Assembly: GCA_031216915.1 (NCBI GenBank)
Contig: CM062290.1
Location: forward strand, 385,436,718 to 385,500,717
DNA from: Pictodentalium vernedei
Lineage: Eukaryota; Mollusca; Scaphopoda; Dentaliida; Dentaliidae
Length of the DNA stretch: 64,000 bases
Reading direction: 5' to 3'
Both the position numbers and the translations under genes were made by a program. The notes beneath the pieces are model-generated. The model was not told the DNA's origin. It worked only from the letters and a program-made list of their open reading frames with translations, and made no database searches. Shown here piece by piece: positions 42,053 through 55,109 of the stretch; positions within the stretch are counted from its first letter, which is position 1; each line of letters begins with the position of its first letter.

Positions 42053-42905
42053 TTAATGGATGACATTTTGTGCGACAGAAAGAGGACCCAAGGATCTAAG
42101 GTCACCGGAGATAGACTCTAAATCTCTACGGTAAAACTTAGTAAATGAAGACGGTTGCGTCCAGTAAGCTACCTTCATTAAATCAGTAATGGCAACACTA
42201 CTGGAATGCCCAAGAAGAAGACAGTGCTCTAACCTCATGGTCTGAAATCTTATTGACAGAACGTTCATCTGAAGGTAGATTCTCACAAACAATTCGTATT
42301 GCCAATTGGATCCACCTTGCAAGCGAATGAACAGAAATATTCTTTCTGTTAGGAACAAGAGAAAGAAAAAAATCTCTTTCTTCCTTTTCTAATAAAGCTA
42401 GATCGACGTTTATAAAAGCACATCGCTCTCACTAGACACAACACTGGCCTATGGTTGTCCGGAGATGGTAAGGCCTTAATAATAATAGGCTCCAGCCGCT
42501 TATCCAGAATCTGGTTCTTAGCCAAGAATCCCACCTCCGTAGTAAGAGTAATAGTAATACCCACACTACGGAAATGGGAATCTTCTACAGATAATGCATG
42601 AAGCTCACTAACAAAGGCGAAGAGAAATGCCATTTTATAAGTAAGGAATTTAAATTCTACTTCATCTGACGGCTCAAAAGGAGCTTCCTGTAGCTTCAAG
42701 AGAACCCCCAAGCCAAATTCAATTTAGGAATTAATCTGAGGGTTCTAGCTCTATTGATAGAGAAATTTCTAAATAGCTTGGACAAAGAAGGATCTGATCC
42801 AATAGAAAAGTTATCATGATGAACATATGTATCTGATAACACAGACCTATAGCCCTTAATAGTAACGGGCTGCAGTTTTAATACATCAAACAGGTAGACC
42901 AGAAA
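42053..42905 (-). pseudogene. Tyrosine recombinase remnant, lineage C (C-terminal part)
   Basis: Read in pieces at 42053-42358, 42349-42711 and 42696-42905 because of frameshifts. Where A has AFSSARRVSELHALS, this copy reads AFVSELHALS: five residues including the catalytic Arg are gone. The terminal FTKFYRRDLESISG retains the Tyr. The recombinase is dead by both routes. Confidence 0.82.
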
Positions 42906-43885
42906 GTTAAAAAATTTATAGTAATTTATATATTTTTTATACTTACCAATGACCCAGACATAGCTGGTGCTAACTCTTAAAATATAGGGCCAAACACAAA
43001 TTTTGCCCCCCAATCCCCAAAATTTGCATCTAAAACAAAAGAAAACATGTCCTGAAAGGCCCTCCACACTTCGCCCCTACTGCGCATGCGCAGTGTCAAG
43101 GACGTTCCGAAATTGGCGCCATTAATCATTCTAATAACCAGTGCCTGGTAAGCGCTATGTACTCAGCGGGGAGGCAAGAGTTCCCAACTCCTGGGAGGGC
43201 CATCCCCGTCTGGGTCATTGGTAAGTATAAAAAATATATAAATTACTATAAATTTTTTAACATTTTTATACTGTACCAATGACCCAGACATAGCTGAATA
43301 GTAAAAAGGCTGGAGGGCCAAGGACATAGAGCAAAATGGAATACGCTCAATAAAATAAAATAGAGTCATCCCCTGTAGGGAAAAAGAAGTAATAGGCCTT
43401 ACATGTATCTTTCTTATTTATGATAAATTAGAAAGATACAACACCTTCCAAAATTGAGGTTCATACATCCATGTACTCTATTAATATCCAATATAATCCT
43501 TATACTAATAATTTTTAAAGTAAGCCAATAAATAAAGTAAGTCTAGAGAATAGAGACTCTTATACTCCTAAAAGTGTCTGAGGATTGCATAATCATGTCC
43601 GTTGACATATGCAATATTCAAAAGCTATACTTTAAAAACTAAGACTTGAATGAATTTTAAAAACCTAAACTTCTCACTAAACAACCATCCCAATAACAGC
43701 TCAGAATTACTAACTCCGGAGGAGGTATTCCCTTGTTTTCATAGTAAAACAGGTGACCCAAGGGAACACCCTCCCCCCCCCCCCCTTTTTCTTGCCCTGG
43801 GTCAAATAGCCCAGAGCGAAGAGGGCAGCCGAACGGAGACACTGCCGAAACAGACAGCCTACCTAGCTATAGTAGCAACTGTTAA

Positions 43886-45735
43886 GTGAATGACATTCTG
43901 AGCAGTAGATAATAGACCTAACAATAGAGGCCTGGCTGAGCGCAATGAGCGGCCTTCAAAAATCTATAATAGCGACACTATTAATGTAAGCCCAAGAAGT
44001 AGAAGAACTCTTACTTCATGAGCCGAAATCTTAAGCACAACTGCTAAGTCAATGATATACCATAAGCAGTACCGATAGTTAATAGAATCCATTAACAAAA
44101 AAATGGAGCGTAACGTCCTTCTACTAGACATCAAAGACAGAAGAAGCTTACGCCCCTAGTAATAAACAGATATCTGTTTATAAATACATAAACTGTACCC
44201 GGAAAGAGTAAAGGCCTATGCCCATACGAAGATGGAAGGACCTTAAAATAATAGGTTCTGGATAATAGGAGCCTAACTCTTATGCAACAATCCAACCTAA
44301 ATAGTAACGAAAGTAGTGATTTCGAAACTACGAAAGTGAAAATCATCCATCGAAAGTGCATGAAACTCACTGACTCTACAGTAAAAGAGAAACCAACAGA
44401 ATTACTGTCTAAAAGGTCAGAATTTGAAAACTACTGTTTCCAGAGGCTCAAATGATTACTTAGCTAAATAAGAACCGAAGTTAAAATCCATATAGGAATT
44501 TAATCTAAAGATTCTAAGTCTATTTATCAAAAAGTTACTAACTGACTTAGATAAAGAGACCAAAGACTCAATTGTAAACTATCGTAGAGTGCATAGGTAT
44601 GAGGTAACATAAACCTATAACCTAAATAATAACAGGCTTCAGAAGATCTTGTGAAACAAGTATACTAAAAAATAGCAATGAGTAGTATGGAGGGATCAAC
44701 AATATGAACATAATGATCCCTACACCACGACGGAAGAGCCTCCACTTTAGCCGCATAGAATAGCAAAGAAGAGGATCTCCTATAGTAAGAAATCGTGTCC
44801 AAAGCTCGTCCAGTACAGTGCTTACAATGCAATACGGACCACACAACGGAAAACATGAAGGTTGCGACCTTGCGGGTTGTGATAAAGATGACACGATTTA
44901 CCCAGTGAAAAAAGATCCTCACATAGAGGAAGATTTCACGTTAAGACCCACAGTAGACAAGAGAGTAAATTACCCATGATCTCTGTGAAGATAGAGATGC
45001 TATCAACAGAAATGTATTGTGGTTGTTTATCTTAGCAATACCTGCTGAAACAACAGCGCCGGAGGATACGCGTATCCTATCATTCCGTCCTATAGATCAA
45101 TAGAGCGTTAACAACATTAGCTCAGAGATCTGGACAAGCCAACACATACGTCTGCAATTGATTAGCAAGCTGTGTCATAAATAAATCATCATTGGGCGCT
45201 CCCATAGATAGCAAATCTGATTGAATACTTGTTTGTTGAGAGTCCATTCTGACAGCAACAAGCGACCCGTAAGAGAACGGGAGTCCGATAAAACAATCAG
45301 ACGACCCGGAATATGACGGACCAAAACTGAACTTGGTGTACTATAACCAACAGACGGATTCTTTCCATTAAATTGAATAACGGAAACGAAAGAGTGCCTC
45401 CCTGGTTCCGGAGATACGCCACTACTGTCGAATTAAAGGACAGGAATTTGGGCATGCGTTTCTGAATAATGTTCATGCAATGACATAAAGCAAGCCTAAA
45501 AAACATTATTCCGCGGAAGAAAACTGATTGCTAAGAGACTGCGGAACCCAAAGACCCTGGCACTTCGAATCCGTAGGGATCAGTATTATATCCCAATCTG
45601 TTTGACTGGCAACCGTCATAACAGCCACACTCGGGTCCGGCAACTGCGGTGGCACTCTCTGAGTCAACCACCGAATGTTTGCCCCAGTCTGAATCTCTTG
45701 TAACACTAGATAGACAAGAGAACGTGTAAATCGAG
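43886..45735 (-). pseudogene. Tyrosine recombinase and RNase H remnants, B2
   Basis: The recombinase remnant runs to about 44745 and the RNase H/RT-tail remnant from there to 45735. Frameshifts are largely the same as in B1. The catalytic RT region is missing. Confidence 0.8.
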
Positions 45736-48677
45736 CAATTCATGGATTGCCGAAAAGTTACCGTCGAAGAGAAGCTCCTCCGAGAACGAAGCGACTCTGA
45801 GAGAGTTCTTAACCTTACTATCCACGCGTGTGGATGTAGCTAGGGCTGCGTCACGTCTAACCAACTCCAATCAGCCACTGAAGGGCGGAGTTATACGTGA
45901 ACAAACTACTGCCCTCAAAAGAAATTACATTGAGAATAATATCCCGTAAATCTTTTCTTGAAGACGTAATGATAACGCCTCAGTAAGGCGGATTACGTAT
46001 GATAAAGCGTCTAAGTTAAGTCTACTATACATCATGTCGTTCCCAACATTGAAATTGGAAAAGACATAAACGGCGAAAAAGAATATATGCAGTCTTTAAT
46101 CACACCGTCTAGACGCATATGAACTCTCGGTATGCCCTGCTCTGCCAAAATAAACTATTCGTATAAATGATAAAATGGCAGAAATGAGCAACGCGGACAA
46201 GAAACTAAACTATCATGCTTGGTAGCAGGCTGTATATATATATATATAGCGTCGAAAAATAAAACACATGTTGTAATGACAATATTGGACTGCGTCGGTA
46301 AGTCAGGGACAATGTCCCTGAACCGATCGAAAAATCCGAGTCCAATGACGCTATAAGTCTCTTATCCAAGATCGCAGCAATGAAGTCCGAAATAACAATC
46401 ACCGGAAGATAATGCCAGAAGATATGAAAGGCATCTTCCGATACTACTAAAGGGAAAACTCGAAATCTTTCGAATCCCTTTCGCCATCCTGTCGGACCCT
46501 ATAAAGCGTTCGGTCGTCCGTACCTGATGCAACCGCGGACCGCACCGACCCACCGCCGTCGGATAATTCCTGATTCGACCGAGAAACTGTCAATTGCTGG
46601 GATGCTGCGAAACAACTGTGCTAACTCGGATAGCACGTCCGTCACTGAGGCCTGAGGAGAAGCGGTCTTACGATGCATTGCCGCTGGAAGCTCCGTGATC
46701 GTTACCCCGTGCATACTACCAATATGCGAGAGAACGGAGTGTATAGGCCTCGTGTCCCTTAGCTACCGGATGGCGCGACCTATTCGCCATGGAATCACTG
46801 AATGCCGAAACTGATCAGATACTCGAGGTCACGTAGCCAATGTGCGGTCGTGCGCCCTGCTGTGAGGATGAGGAAGCATTAAGGACAGTCTCTCGGACTG
46901 TCAATATAACGGAGCGTCCCGCCTGACGGACATATGCTCCGAATGTAAAATATCTGAACCACAACATGCGGTCCCCTATGTTGTTTGACGAGAGAGGGAC
47001 CTCTCTCACTCACAGCCCGGACGGACCTGGACAAGCCAGGAACCGGACTAACAGGCTTCCTCCGATCTGTCCTCAATCTGCCGTCACTGGGTGAGTACTA
47101 AAGTAATTAAAGTGCTCGCATCACCCAAATCTCCTTCCTAGACCGCAACGGACGAACCCGGCAGCCGAACCATTCGATGAATGTACGCTACACCGGGTGA
47201 GCTAGCGAATGTCACTCCGTAGGCGATAGACATATTCCATGAGCACTTATTGCCGCTAGCTCTTCATTAACTATGACGACAGAGGCACACTTTTGAAAGA
47301 CATCTCCATAACTCTTCGAACAAGAAACCAGAAATGCTTGGTTAGCAAGCATAAAATAATAATATATATAGCGTCGTTCAATAATTCGAAAGTTTGTGTG
47401 ACATTATTGGACTATGTCGGAACTGAGGGACGATGTCCCTGAACCGAACCAAAAATTTCTAAGTCCACCGACGCTATCAGTTTCTTATCCGGCATCGCAG
47501 CATTCTGGTCCGACGAAAGAAGCTGTAGAAGACCAAGTCAGATGACATACACAACAGCATATGTTGTTCCGAAAGGGAAAGCTCGAAATCCTCCGAATCC
47601 CTTTCGGTCTCCCGTCGGACCGGATGAAACTTTCGGACGTCCGTACCCGCTTCCGCGGAGCGTCCCGACCCAGCATCGTCGGATAAAATATATGCGACAG
47701 ATTCAGTTGATGCTGGGATGCTGCGATAAACTGTGCTATTAAGGAAAGCACGTCCGTTCCCGAGGCCTGTGCAGTAGCGGTCTTACGATGCATTGCCGCC
47801 GGAAGCTCCGTGTACGTTGACTCCCACACACTTCCTATGCGAACGTCCGGAGTCTGCAGGCCTCGTGTCCCTGGCTACCGGATGGTGTGACCTGGTCGCC
47901 GAAGAATCCTTGATCGGCGAAGCTGGTAATATATCGGCGGTCACGCAGCCAAGGTGCGGTCGTGTGCGCTGACGAGAAGAGGAAGCCTTAGCAGTCTCCG
48001 CGGACTGCCTATACAACGGAGCGTCCCGAGCGACGGACGTATGCTCCGCTTGCGACACATTTTGTACCACAACATCTGGGGCCAGATGTTGTTGAACGAG
48101 AGAGGGGCCTCTCTCGCTTGCCGTCCGGATGGACCGGAACGAGCTATGAACCGGACTAAAAGGCTTCCTCCGTTCTCCCTCCGATCCGCCGTCACTGGGT
48201 GTGCATTAGGTTAATTTATAGTGCTCGCATCACCCCAAAATTCCTTCTAGACCGCAACGGACGAACCCGGCTGCCGAACCATTCGGTGAATGGACGCTAC
48301 ACCGGGCGAGCTAGCGGACGTCAAAGGCCGTCGAACCTACTAGGGTCCTCTTAGGCAATTGGCGTATTTACATGAGCACTTTTCCGCTAGCCCTTCATTA
48401 ATTGTGACGACGGAGGCACACTGTTGGAAGACATCACAGATACATCACCCTAATCTTGATCGTCTGAAATAGAAATTGATAAAGTAGAGTGACCCTGCGG
48501 GGAAAGGACCGGAGTGTCCAAATCCCCAATAACATACCGTGACATACGCTTCCCATATTGTCATCGAAATCATACGATACAGAACAGGAGTTAATGCGAG
48601 TACACTGACCACATATAGAATGATAATAAAGTCAGAGGAAGACTTCCTCTTAAAACAATTGATCAATATCCTTTCAA
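45736..48677 (-). pseudogene. ORF1 remnant with tandem duplication, B2
   Basis: The first unit starts at about 46249 and the second at 47371. An A-like tract spans 47879 to about 48060 (GCCGAAGAATCCTTGATCGG...GTGCGCTGACGAG). The lineage A start codon is altered. Confidence 0.8.
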
Positions 48678-49570
48678 TGTGAAAAGAAAACAAGTCCTGG
48701 TACTCGCACTAACCCCTGGCAATCAAAATACATAATAATAATATGATCCATTAATATAGAAAAAATAATTGAAATCAAAATATTTTGAAAAAATATTTTT
48801 TCAGAACAGCCCAAGTTTCTGAAAAGTAACGTTGAGCCCCAATGGATCCCAAGCCTAAGTGTGGACAAAAATTTCAAAAATATTTTAAACAATTTATTCA
48901 ACACTTACGAACAATAATAATGTATGTAGTTATGATTAAAATAACATCAAGATATTATTTTTTAGAAATCCCCCCCTCACACAGAGGGCTGTTGTAAATG
49001 TAAACAATGAGTGTAAAAACACTAAAATAAGACTCCAGGCACTCAGGCCCGAAATCAGTTACCCAAAATACACTATCTGATGCAAAACAGAGACTTCCAG
49101 GGAAGAAACTGCAGAACATCAGATGGTAGATGCAGAACACAACGCCTAACCACCCGTAGGTGAAGATGTAAACATGGGGAAAAGAACAGAATTCATTCTG
49201 TTATTCAGCTAAAACTCCCAAGAAAATTTAGTAATAATAATTACAAAAACTATGCCAAAAGCATGGGAGAATAGCAAGGGGGGACTTAAAGGACAGGGAG
49301 AGAGGAAAACACTTAAAAAACAGTGTAACTAAATAATCAGAATGACAACAAAATGGCTGCTGCCTCGAAAATAGGTAAATTAACATAATTTCATTAAAAA
49401 ATTTTAAGTTACAGCCCTGATAATATTCTGTCACACATTTTTTTCCTCTCCTCCTTCTCTATCCTCCTTAGAATCACCATTTCACTAATATTTATGTGTC
49501 TGGCATCATTTAAACTGAGATTTATAAGCACAAAGATCAGTCAGATGTTAACTGATGAAGGGCCAAACTT

Positions 49571-49771
49571 AGAATGATTAATGGCGCCAATTTCGGAACG
49601 TCCTTGACACTGCGCATGCGCAGTAGGGGCGAAGTGTGGAGGGCCTTTCAGGACATGTTTTCTTTTGTTTTAGATGCAAATTTTGGGGATTGGGGGGCAA
49701 AATTTGTGTTTGGCCCTATATTTTAAGAGTTAGCACCAGCTATGTCTGGGTCATTGGTACAGTATAAAAAT
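49571..49771 (-). repeat. 5' inverted terminal repeat of B2
   Basis: Variants GATTAATGGC and CTTTTGTTTTAG match B2's own 3' repeat (GCCATTAATC; CTAAAACAAAAG), not those of B1. Confidence 0.9.
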
Positions 49772-50140
49772 ATAGGCAATTTGAGGTATAGATGGATTAT
49801 AAATATCTGATTGATCCACACACCAATGAAAGAAGACTCTCCACTTAGCTGCATAATTCAACGAAGAGGAGGTCCTCCTACAGTTAGAAATTGCGTCCAC
49901 TGCTCATCCTGAAAACTGCTTTCTGTGTGAGAAAGGTCACACAACAGAAATATGTAAAGGTTGAGACCTTCCGGGTTGTGATGCAGTGCATGGGATTTCC
50001 CTGATATAGAAGGCCCTTGAGAGGAGGACGCTTCTGAGGAATGTCCCATAACAGTCACCTGACAAGATTGATCCAAGGTTTCTAAGCTGACAAGAGATGC
50101 TACCAGTAAAATCTTGCAATGAGACTGTCTTGATTTTTAA
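49772..50140 (-). pseudogene. Lineage C continuation: recombinase N-terminus and RT-frame tail
   Basis: Resumes the recombinase frame exactly where 42905 stopped (…NPSIPQIAY | FLVYLFD…). It also contains the overlapping tail of the RT frame (DEQWTQFLTVGGPPLR, 49858 onward). Similarity to lineage A fades near 50130-50150, so the 5' two thirds of C are gone. Confidence 0.8.
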
Positions 50141-51200
50141 CAGAATCTGCTGTTTACAGATTGTAATTGATCACATTATTTTATATTGAGTATTGTTCTG
50201 AGTAGAAACATAACTGACTTGTAGTGCTAACAGTGTTTGTAGCGATGTAGTTACAAGTGTACAACAGTTGTAGCTACATTGCTACAAACAGTATTATTGC
50301 TACAACTGTTCATTTCAACTTATTGTTGCATTATGACAATGCTTGCCGCGATTATGAAATTCCATAGTCAATTAATCAGAGCCCAAAATTGACGACTAGT
50401 CGACTTTTTTGACCACAATTTTTTAACAAAGAGTCAACTAAAACAAGATGGTCCTAAAGGTAGGCATAACCGGGCGTGTGGCCATGTACATTTCAAATAA
50501 AATGGTGACAAAGTCAACGATCCATCATTCCCACATTATAAGGCTTGGTGAACGTCGGAATGAACGTTTCGTTGACCATATTCTGTTAAGTTGGTCAATC
50601 GTCTGCCATACCGTTAAACAGTAATATACCCTGACACCCGAAATTCAGATGAAACATAACAGTGAGCAGCCAGAAGGAACTAGGCCTGATCCGAGGGAGA
50701 GGAATTTTACAACTTACAAGGACTATTCTGCTGGACCCTGTAAGGGCACTAAGGATGTAAAAAGTCACACAGCCCCCTCCCCTTCCGCACACACACTCAC
50801 AATAATTTATCAATGGTGGGAAACGTTGTGATTTTTGGATTTCCAACACAAAAGAGTGACCCAAGGGAGCTAACTCTAGTTTTGTGATGCAAAATACTGA
50901 AATTTCATCAAACGCACCGAGTTTCATTTCTTGTTGTTCAAAATAAAAGATTTATGAGCAAAGAACGGTTATTGGAAACGATGGTTTAAAATACGGACAT
51001 GTTGTTGACATGAGAGCAGTAATACTTGAAAATAACTTTCATATTTTCAACAAAAAAAAACCCCTTAAAGTGGGAGGTAATTACCGCAAACATTTCCAAA
51101 TCGGACTTAGAAAAATAGGCCGATGAAATCGTCAGATGTGTACCCATACGCGCAACTAGTAGAAAGCTGTATGACGGAGGGCCACCACGGATGCCGACAT
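50141..51200. other. Intergenic with an imperfect hairpin; no gene seen
   Basis: A stem at about 50232-50290 (GTTTGTAGCGATGTAGTTACAA against TTGTAGCTACATTGCTACAAAC, 20 of 22 paired). A 32-bp block at 50169-50200 recurs identically at 54741-54772. A GTCGAC-rich patch lies at about 50397-50410. Confidence 0.5.
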
Positions 51201-52175
51201 TATGTACACCATACAAGGTATGGGTACATATAGAAATGGATTGGAGGAGTGTCTAATTTGATGGATAAAGGGTTAATATCTCCGGATCAAATTATCAGAT
51301 TTACATAGAAAACTATACAGCACAGCACATCAGTAACCTGAATAAATATATAAAGTAAAATAACAATCGGATTGATATTTTTGGAGTTATCTCATGCCAA
51401 AGGGATTGGAGGAATTTTCAATTTGAAGGAAAAAGGGTTAATATCTCTGGATCAAATTATCAGATTTACACCAAAAAACTATACAGCTCAGCACATCAGT
51501 AACCTGAACACAATTATACAGTAACTTGACAATCCAAGCAATATTTTTCAAGTTATCAAATGCCAAAGGGATTAGAGGAATTTTCAATTTGATGGATAAA
51601 GGGTTAATATATCAGGATTAAAATAACAGATTCACACCAAAAACTATACAGCTCGGAACATCAGTAACCTGAACACAAATATAAAGTAACTTGACAATCC
51701 AAGCAATATTTTTCAAGTTATCGAATGCCAAAGGGATTGGAGGAATTTTCAATTTGAAGGATAAAGGGTTAATATCTCGGGATCAAATCATCAGATTTAC
51801 ACCAAAAACTATACAGCTCGGCAAATCAGTAACCTGTACACAAATATAAAGTAACTAAACAATCCAAGCAATATTTTTCAAGTTATCGAATGCCAAAGGG
51901 ATTGGAGGAATTTTCAACTTGAAGGATAAAGGGTTAACATCTCAGGATCAAATTATCCGATTTACACCAAAAACTATACAGCTCGGCACATCAGTAACCT
52001 GAACACAAATATAAAGTAACCTGACAATCCAAGCAATATTTTTCAAATTATCGAATGCCAAAGAAATGGATACAGATGGCAGACGGACAGACAGACGGAC
52101 AAAGGATGGACGAATGACGGATGGTCACCCCAGATGCCGGCATTATGTGTACCATACATAGTATGGGTACACATA
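51201..52175. repeat. Pearl-like tandem array, about 166-bp period, with hairpin at each end
   Basis: Hairpin TATGTACACCATAC...GTATGGGTACATATA at 51201-51233. Five units follow (AAAGGGTTAA at about 51267, 51426, 51598, 51760, 51928). Then come GACGGACAGACAGACGGACA and a second stem TATGTGTACCATAC...GTATGGGTACACATA at about 52142-52173. The two terminal stems are direct copies of each other. Confidence 0.75.
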
Positions 52176-52203
52176 AAAACTAGAACTATCACTGAAGGTG
52201 ATT

Positions 52204-54385
52204 AATACCCCCGCTTTGGGTTTTTAGAGGAATGCACTTCTGATCATGTAGGCGAAGGCCATAAGGAAATGTATACATAAAGATCATTTTTTGTTGTTGA
52301 AATTTGTATTTGCATGTGGCCTTCCACAGAACAGCACTGAATACTTAAAAAGCCCACACATATATGGTTTACATTTGGAAAAACACATTTACAATGTGCA
52401 ACATGTATTCAAAATCGGTTCATTAATGTAGGAGGAGTTGCACACACAAGAATCCCATTTGAAAACCCATAATAAATCCAAGTTAAAGGGAGATAACCTG
52501 GTTAAAATTGTCGCAGATCAAGAATTTGGGAATATGTGTATGTTCACTTAGTTGTGATAATGTTTGAAAGGTTTCGTCAAAATTGATTGATAAATGTAGG
52601 AGGAGTTGCACGCACAAGAATGTCATGTAGAAACCCATAATAAATCTAAGTTAAAGGGAGATAACCTAGTTAAAATTGCCACAGCTAAAAAATTTTTGAA
52701 TATGCGCATGTTCACTTAGTAGTGATGATGTCTGTAAACTTTCGTCCAAATTGATTGATAAATGTAGGAGGAGTTGCGCACACAAGAATTTCATGCAGAA
52801 ACCCATATTAAATCAAAGTTCAAGAGAGATAACCTGGTTAAAATTGTCGCAGATCAAAAAGTTTGGAATATGCACATGTTCACTTAGTAGAGATGATGTT
52901 TGAAAGGTTTTATCAAAATCGGTTCATTAATGTAGGAGGAGTTGCGCACACAAGAATTTGTTCGAACGGAAAGACATAATAAATCTAAGTCAAAGGGAGA
53001 TAACCTGGTTAAAATTGTCACAGATCAAAAATTTTGGAATATGCGCATGTTCACTTAGTAGTGATGATGTCTGAAAAGTTTTGTCCAAATTGATTGATAA
53101 ATGTAGGAGGAGTTGCACGCACAAGAATTTCATGTAGAAACCCATAATAAATCTAAGTTAAAGGGAGATAACCTAGTTAAAATTGCCACAGCTCAAAAAT
53201 TTTGGAATATGCGCATGTTCACTTAGTAGTGATGATGTCCAAATTGATTGATAAATGTAGGAGGAGTTGCGCACACAAGAATTTCATGCAGAAACCCATA
53301 TAAAAGTAGAAACCCATAATAAATCTAAGTTAAAGGGAGATAACCTAGTTAAAATTGCCACAGCTAAAAAATTTTGGAATATGCGCATGTTCACTTAGTA
53401 GTGATGATGTCTGTAAACTTTCGTCCAAATTGATTGATAAATGTAGGAGGAGTTGCGCACACAAGAATTTCATGCAGAAACCCATATTAAATCAAAGTTC
53501 AAGAGAGATAACCTGGTTAAAATTGTCGCAGATCAAAAAGTTTGGAATATGCACATGTCCACTTAGTAGAGATGATGTTTGAAAGGTTTCATCAAAATTG
53601 GTTCATTAATGTAGGAGGAGTTGCGCACACAAGAACTTGTTCGAATGGAAAGACAAAATAAATCTAAGTCAAAGGGAGATAACCTGGTTAAAATTGTCGC
53701 AGATCAAAAATCTTGGAATATGCGCATGTTCACTTAGTAGTGATGATGTCTGAAAAGTTTTGTCCAAATTGATTGATAAATGTAGGAGGAGTTGCGCACA
53801 CAAGAATTTCCTGTAGAAACCCATATTAAATCAAAGTTCAAGAGAGATAACCTGGTTAAAATTGTCGCAGATTAAAAAGTTTGGAATATGCACATGTTCA
53901 CTTAGTAGAGATGATGTTTGAAAGGTTTCATCAAAATCGGTTCATTAATGTAGGAGGAGTTGCGCACACAAGAATTTGTTCGGATGGAAAGACACAATAA
54001 ATCTAAGTCAAAGGGAGATAACCTGGTTAAAATTGTCGCAGATCAAAAATCTTGGAATATGCGCATGTTCACTTAGTAGTGATGACGTCTGAAAAGTTTT
54101 GTCCAAATTGATTGATAAATGTAGGAGGAGTTGCGCACACAAGAATTTCATATAGAAACCCATATTAAATCAAAGTTCAAGAGAGATAACCTGGTTAAAA
54201 TTGTCGCAGATCAAAAAGTTTGGAATATGCACATGTTCACTTAGTAGAGATGAAGGTTTCCTCAAAATCGGTTAATTAATGTAGGAGGAGTTGCGCACAC
54301 AAGAATTTGTCCGGACCGAAAGACGTACGGATGGATGTACAGGGCGATTCCTATATAGCCCCAACTTCTTCGAAGCGGGGATATA
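52204..54385. repeat. Pearl-like tandem array, about 168-bp period, about 12 units
   Basis: Starts with AATACCCCCGCTTT at 52204. Units carry TGTAGGAGGAGTTGC, AAAGGGAGATAACCTGG and ATGCGCATGTTCACTTAG. Two unit types alternate in blocks: one with a TTTCATGTAGAAACCC segment, the other with TTTGTTCGAATGGAAAGAC. It ends with GACGTACGGATGGATGTACA and the stem TATAGCCCC...GGGGATATA. Its opening CCCCCGCTTT is complementary to the terminal AAGCGGGG, so both ends share an inverted motif. Confidence 0.78.
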
Positions 54386-55109
54386 ATGACGATTTATTTG
54401 AGGGAGGGGGGGGGGGGGGGGGGGGCTGAGGCCACCCTCCTTTACCTCCATATGGTCTACCACTGTCGTTTATACATCCAGAAAAGAAGTTCCCATCATG
54501 TATATACAGCGTGATCACGTTCTGGCAAGGCAGTGGTGTTGTTATACATGCGGGGGGAAAAAAAGTCGAAAAAGTCGACTTTCAAATTTAAAGTCGATCA
54601 ATCGGCATGACCGACGATTAGTCGACTTTTTGCATAATCAAGGCAAGCCTAATTATGACCAGTGACCATTTATAAAAAGTTTTGAACTTTGAAAAGTTAT
54701 TCAGCTGTTCAACTTCAATAAATGATTTATTCCACAACACGATCACATTATTTTATATTGAGTATTGTTCTGTTCAATCACAGTTACTGGATACATCGTC
54801 AAAAGCAATGGTTTTCTAAGAGAATACCCCTGATTATTATATAAACAGAAGTAGAGCAGGTTTTAATTTTCTAGCAGCTCAACTCCATCCGGCATTGAAA
54901 TATCGTTTCGTTTTAGTCATTCCGCATTTTATAACAAATGGCTTCAGGACTGAATGGAGTCAATCCGATTTGAAACTAGTTTTTTCATTTAAAAATGTTT
55001 ATTGCTGCAGTTTCGAAGCTACAAAGTCAACAATTTGAATAGTTTAAATGAATAGCTAGTTTTCTGGTTTATATCTCAATTTATAGTGTGGGAAGTGATG
55101 AGGTAAAAA
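54386..55109. other. Intergenic; poly-G tract and GTCGAC-rich patch, no gene seen
   Basis: A 20-base G run lies at 54406-54425. 54560-54640 repeats AAAGTCGACTTT-like motifs (GTCGAAAAAGTCGACTTT). 54741-54772 duplicates 50169-50200. No protein family is recognised. Confidence 0.45.

Larger units (their letters stand above)
41073..42905 (-). mobile_element. Ancient DIRS-like element, lineage C, left part (interrupted by B2)
   Basis: Begins GATAAATTTAAAGTAATTTG, has diverged inverted-repeat and ICR sequence (about 41370-41455) and the recombinase region. The GCGCATGCGC motif is decayed to GCACATGCAC. Similarity to A and B is clear in the coding region but lower. It continues at 49772 to about 50140, where it is truncated. 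Confidence 0.85.
42906..49771 (-). mobile_element. Non-autonomous DIRS-like element, lineage B, copy B2 (complete ends)
   Basis: 6866 bp from GTTAAAAAATTT to TATAAAAAT, with ICR 43208-43289 and inverted repeats at both ends. It is inserted in the recombinase region of element C: left flank ACCAGAAA, right flank ATAGGCAA; removing it restores a continuous reading frame across the junction. It shares the RT deletion (about 45727-45747) and ORF1 duplication with B1. A further deletion of about 47 bp near 43933 is private to this copy. Confidence 0.92.

Noticed and set aside
52204..54385. Possible CRISPR array (many regularly spaced repeats)
   Set aside because: The whole ~168-bp unit is repeated, with no short repeat plus unique spacer pattern. 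The context is eukaryotic transposon sequence and there are no cas genes.
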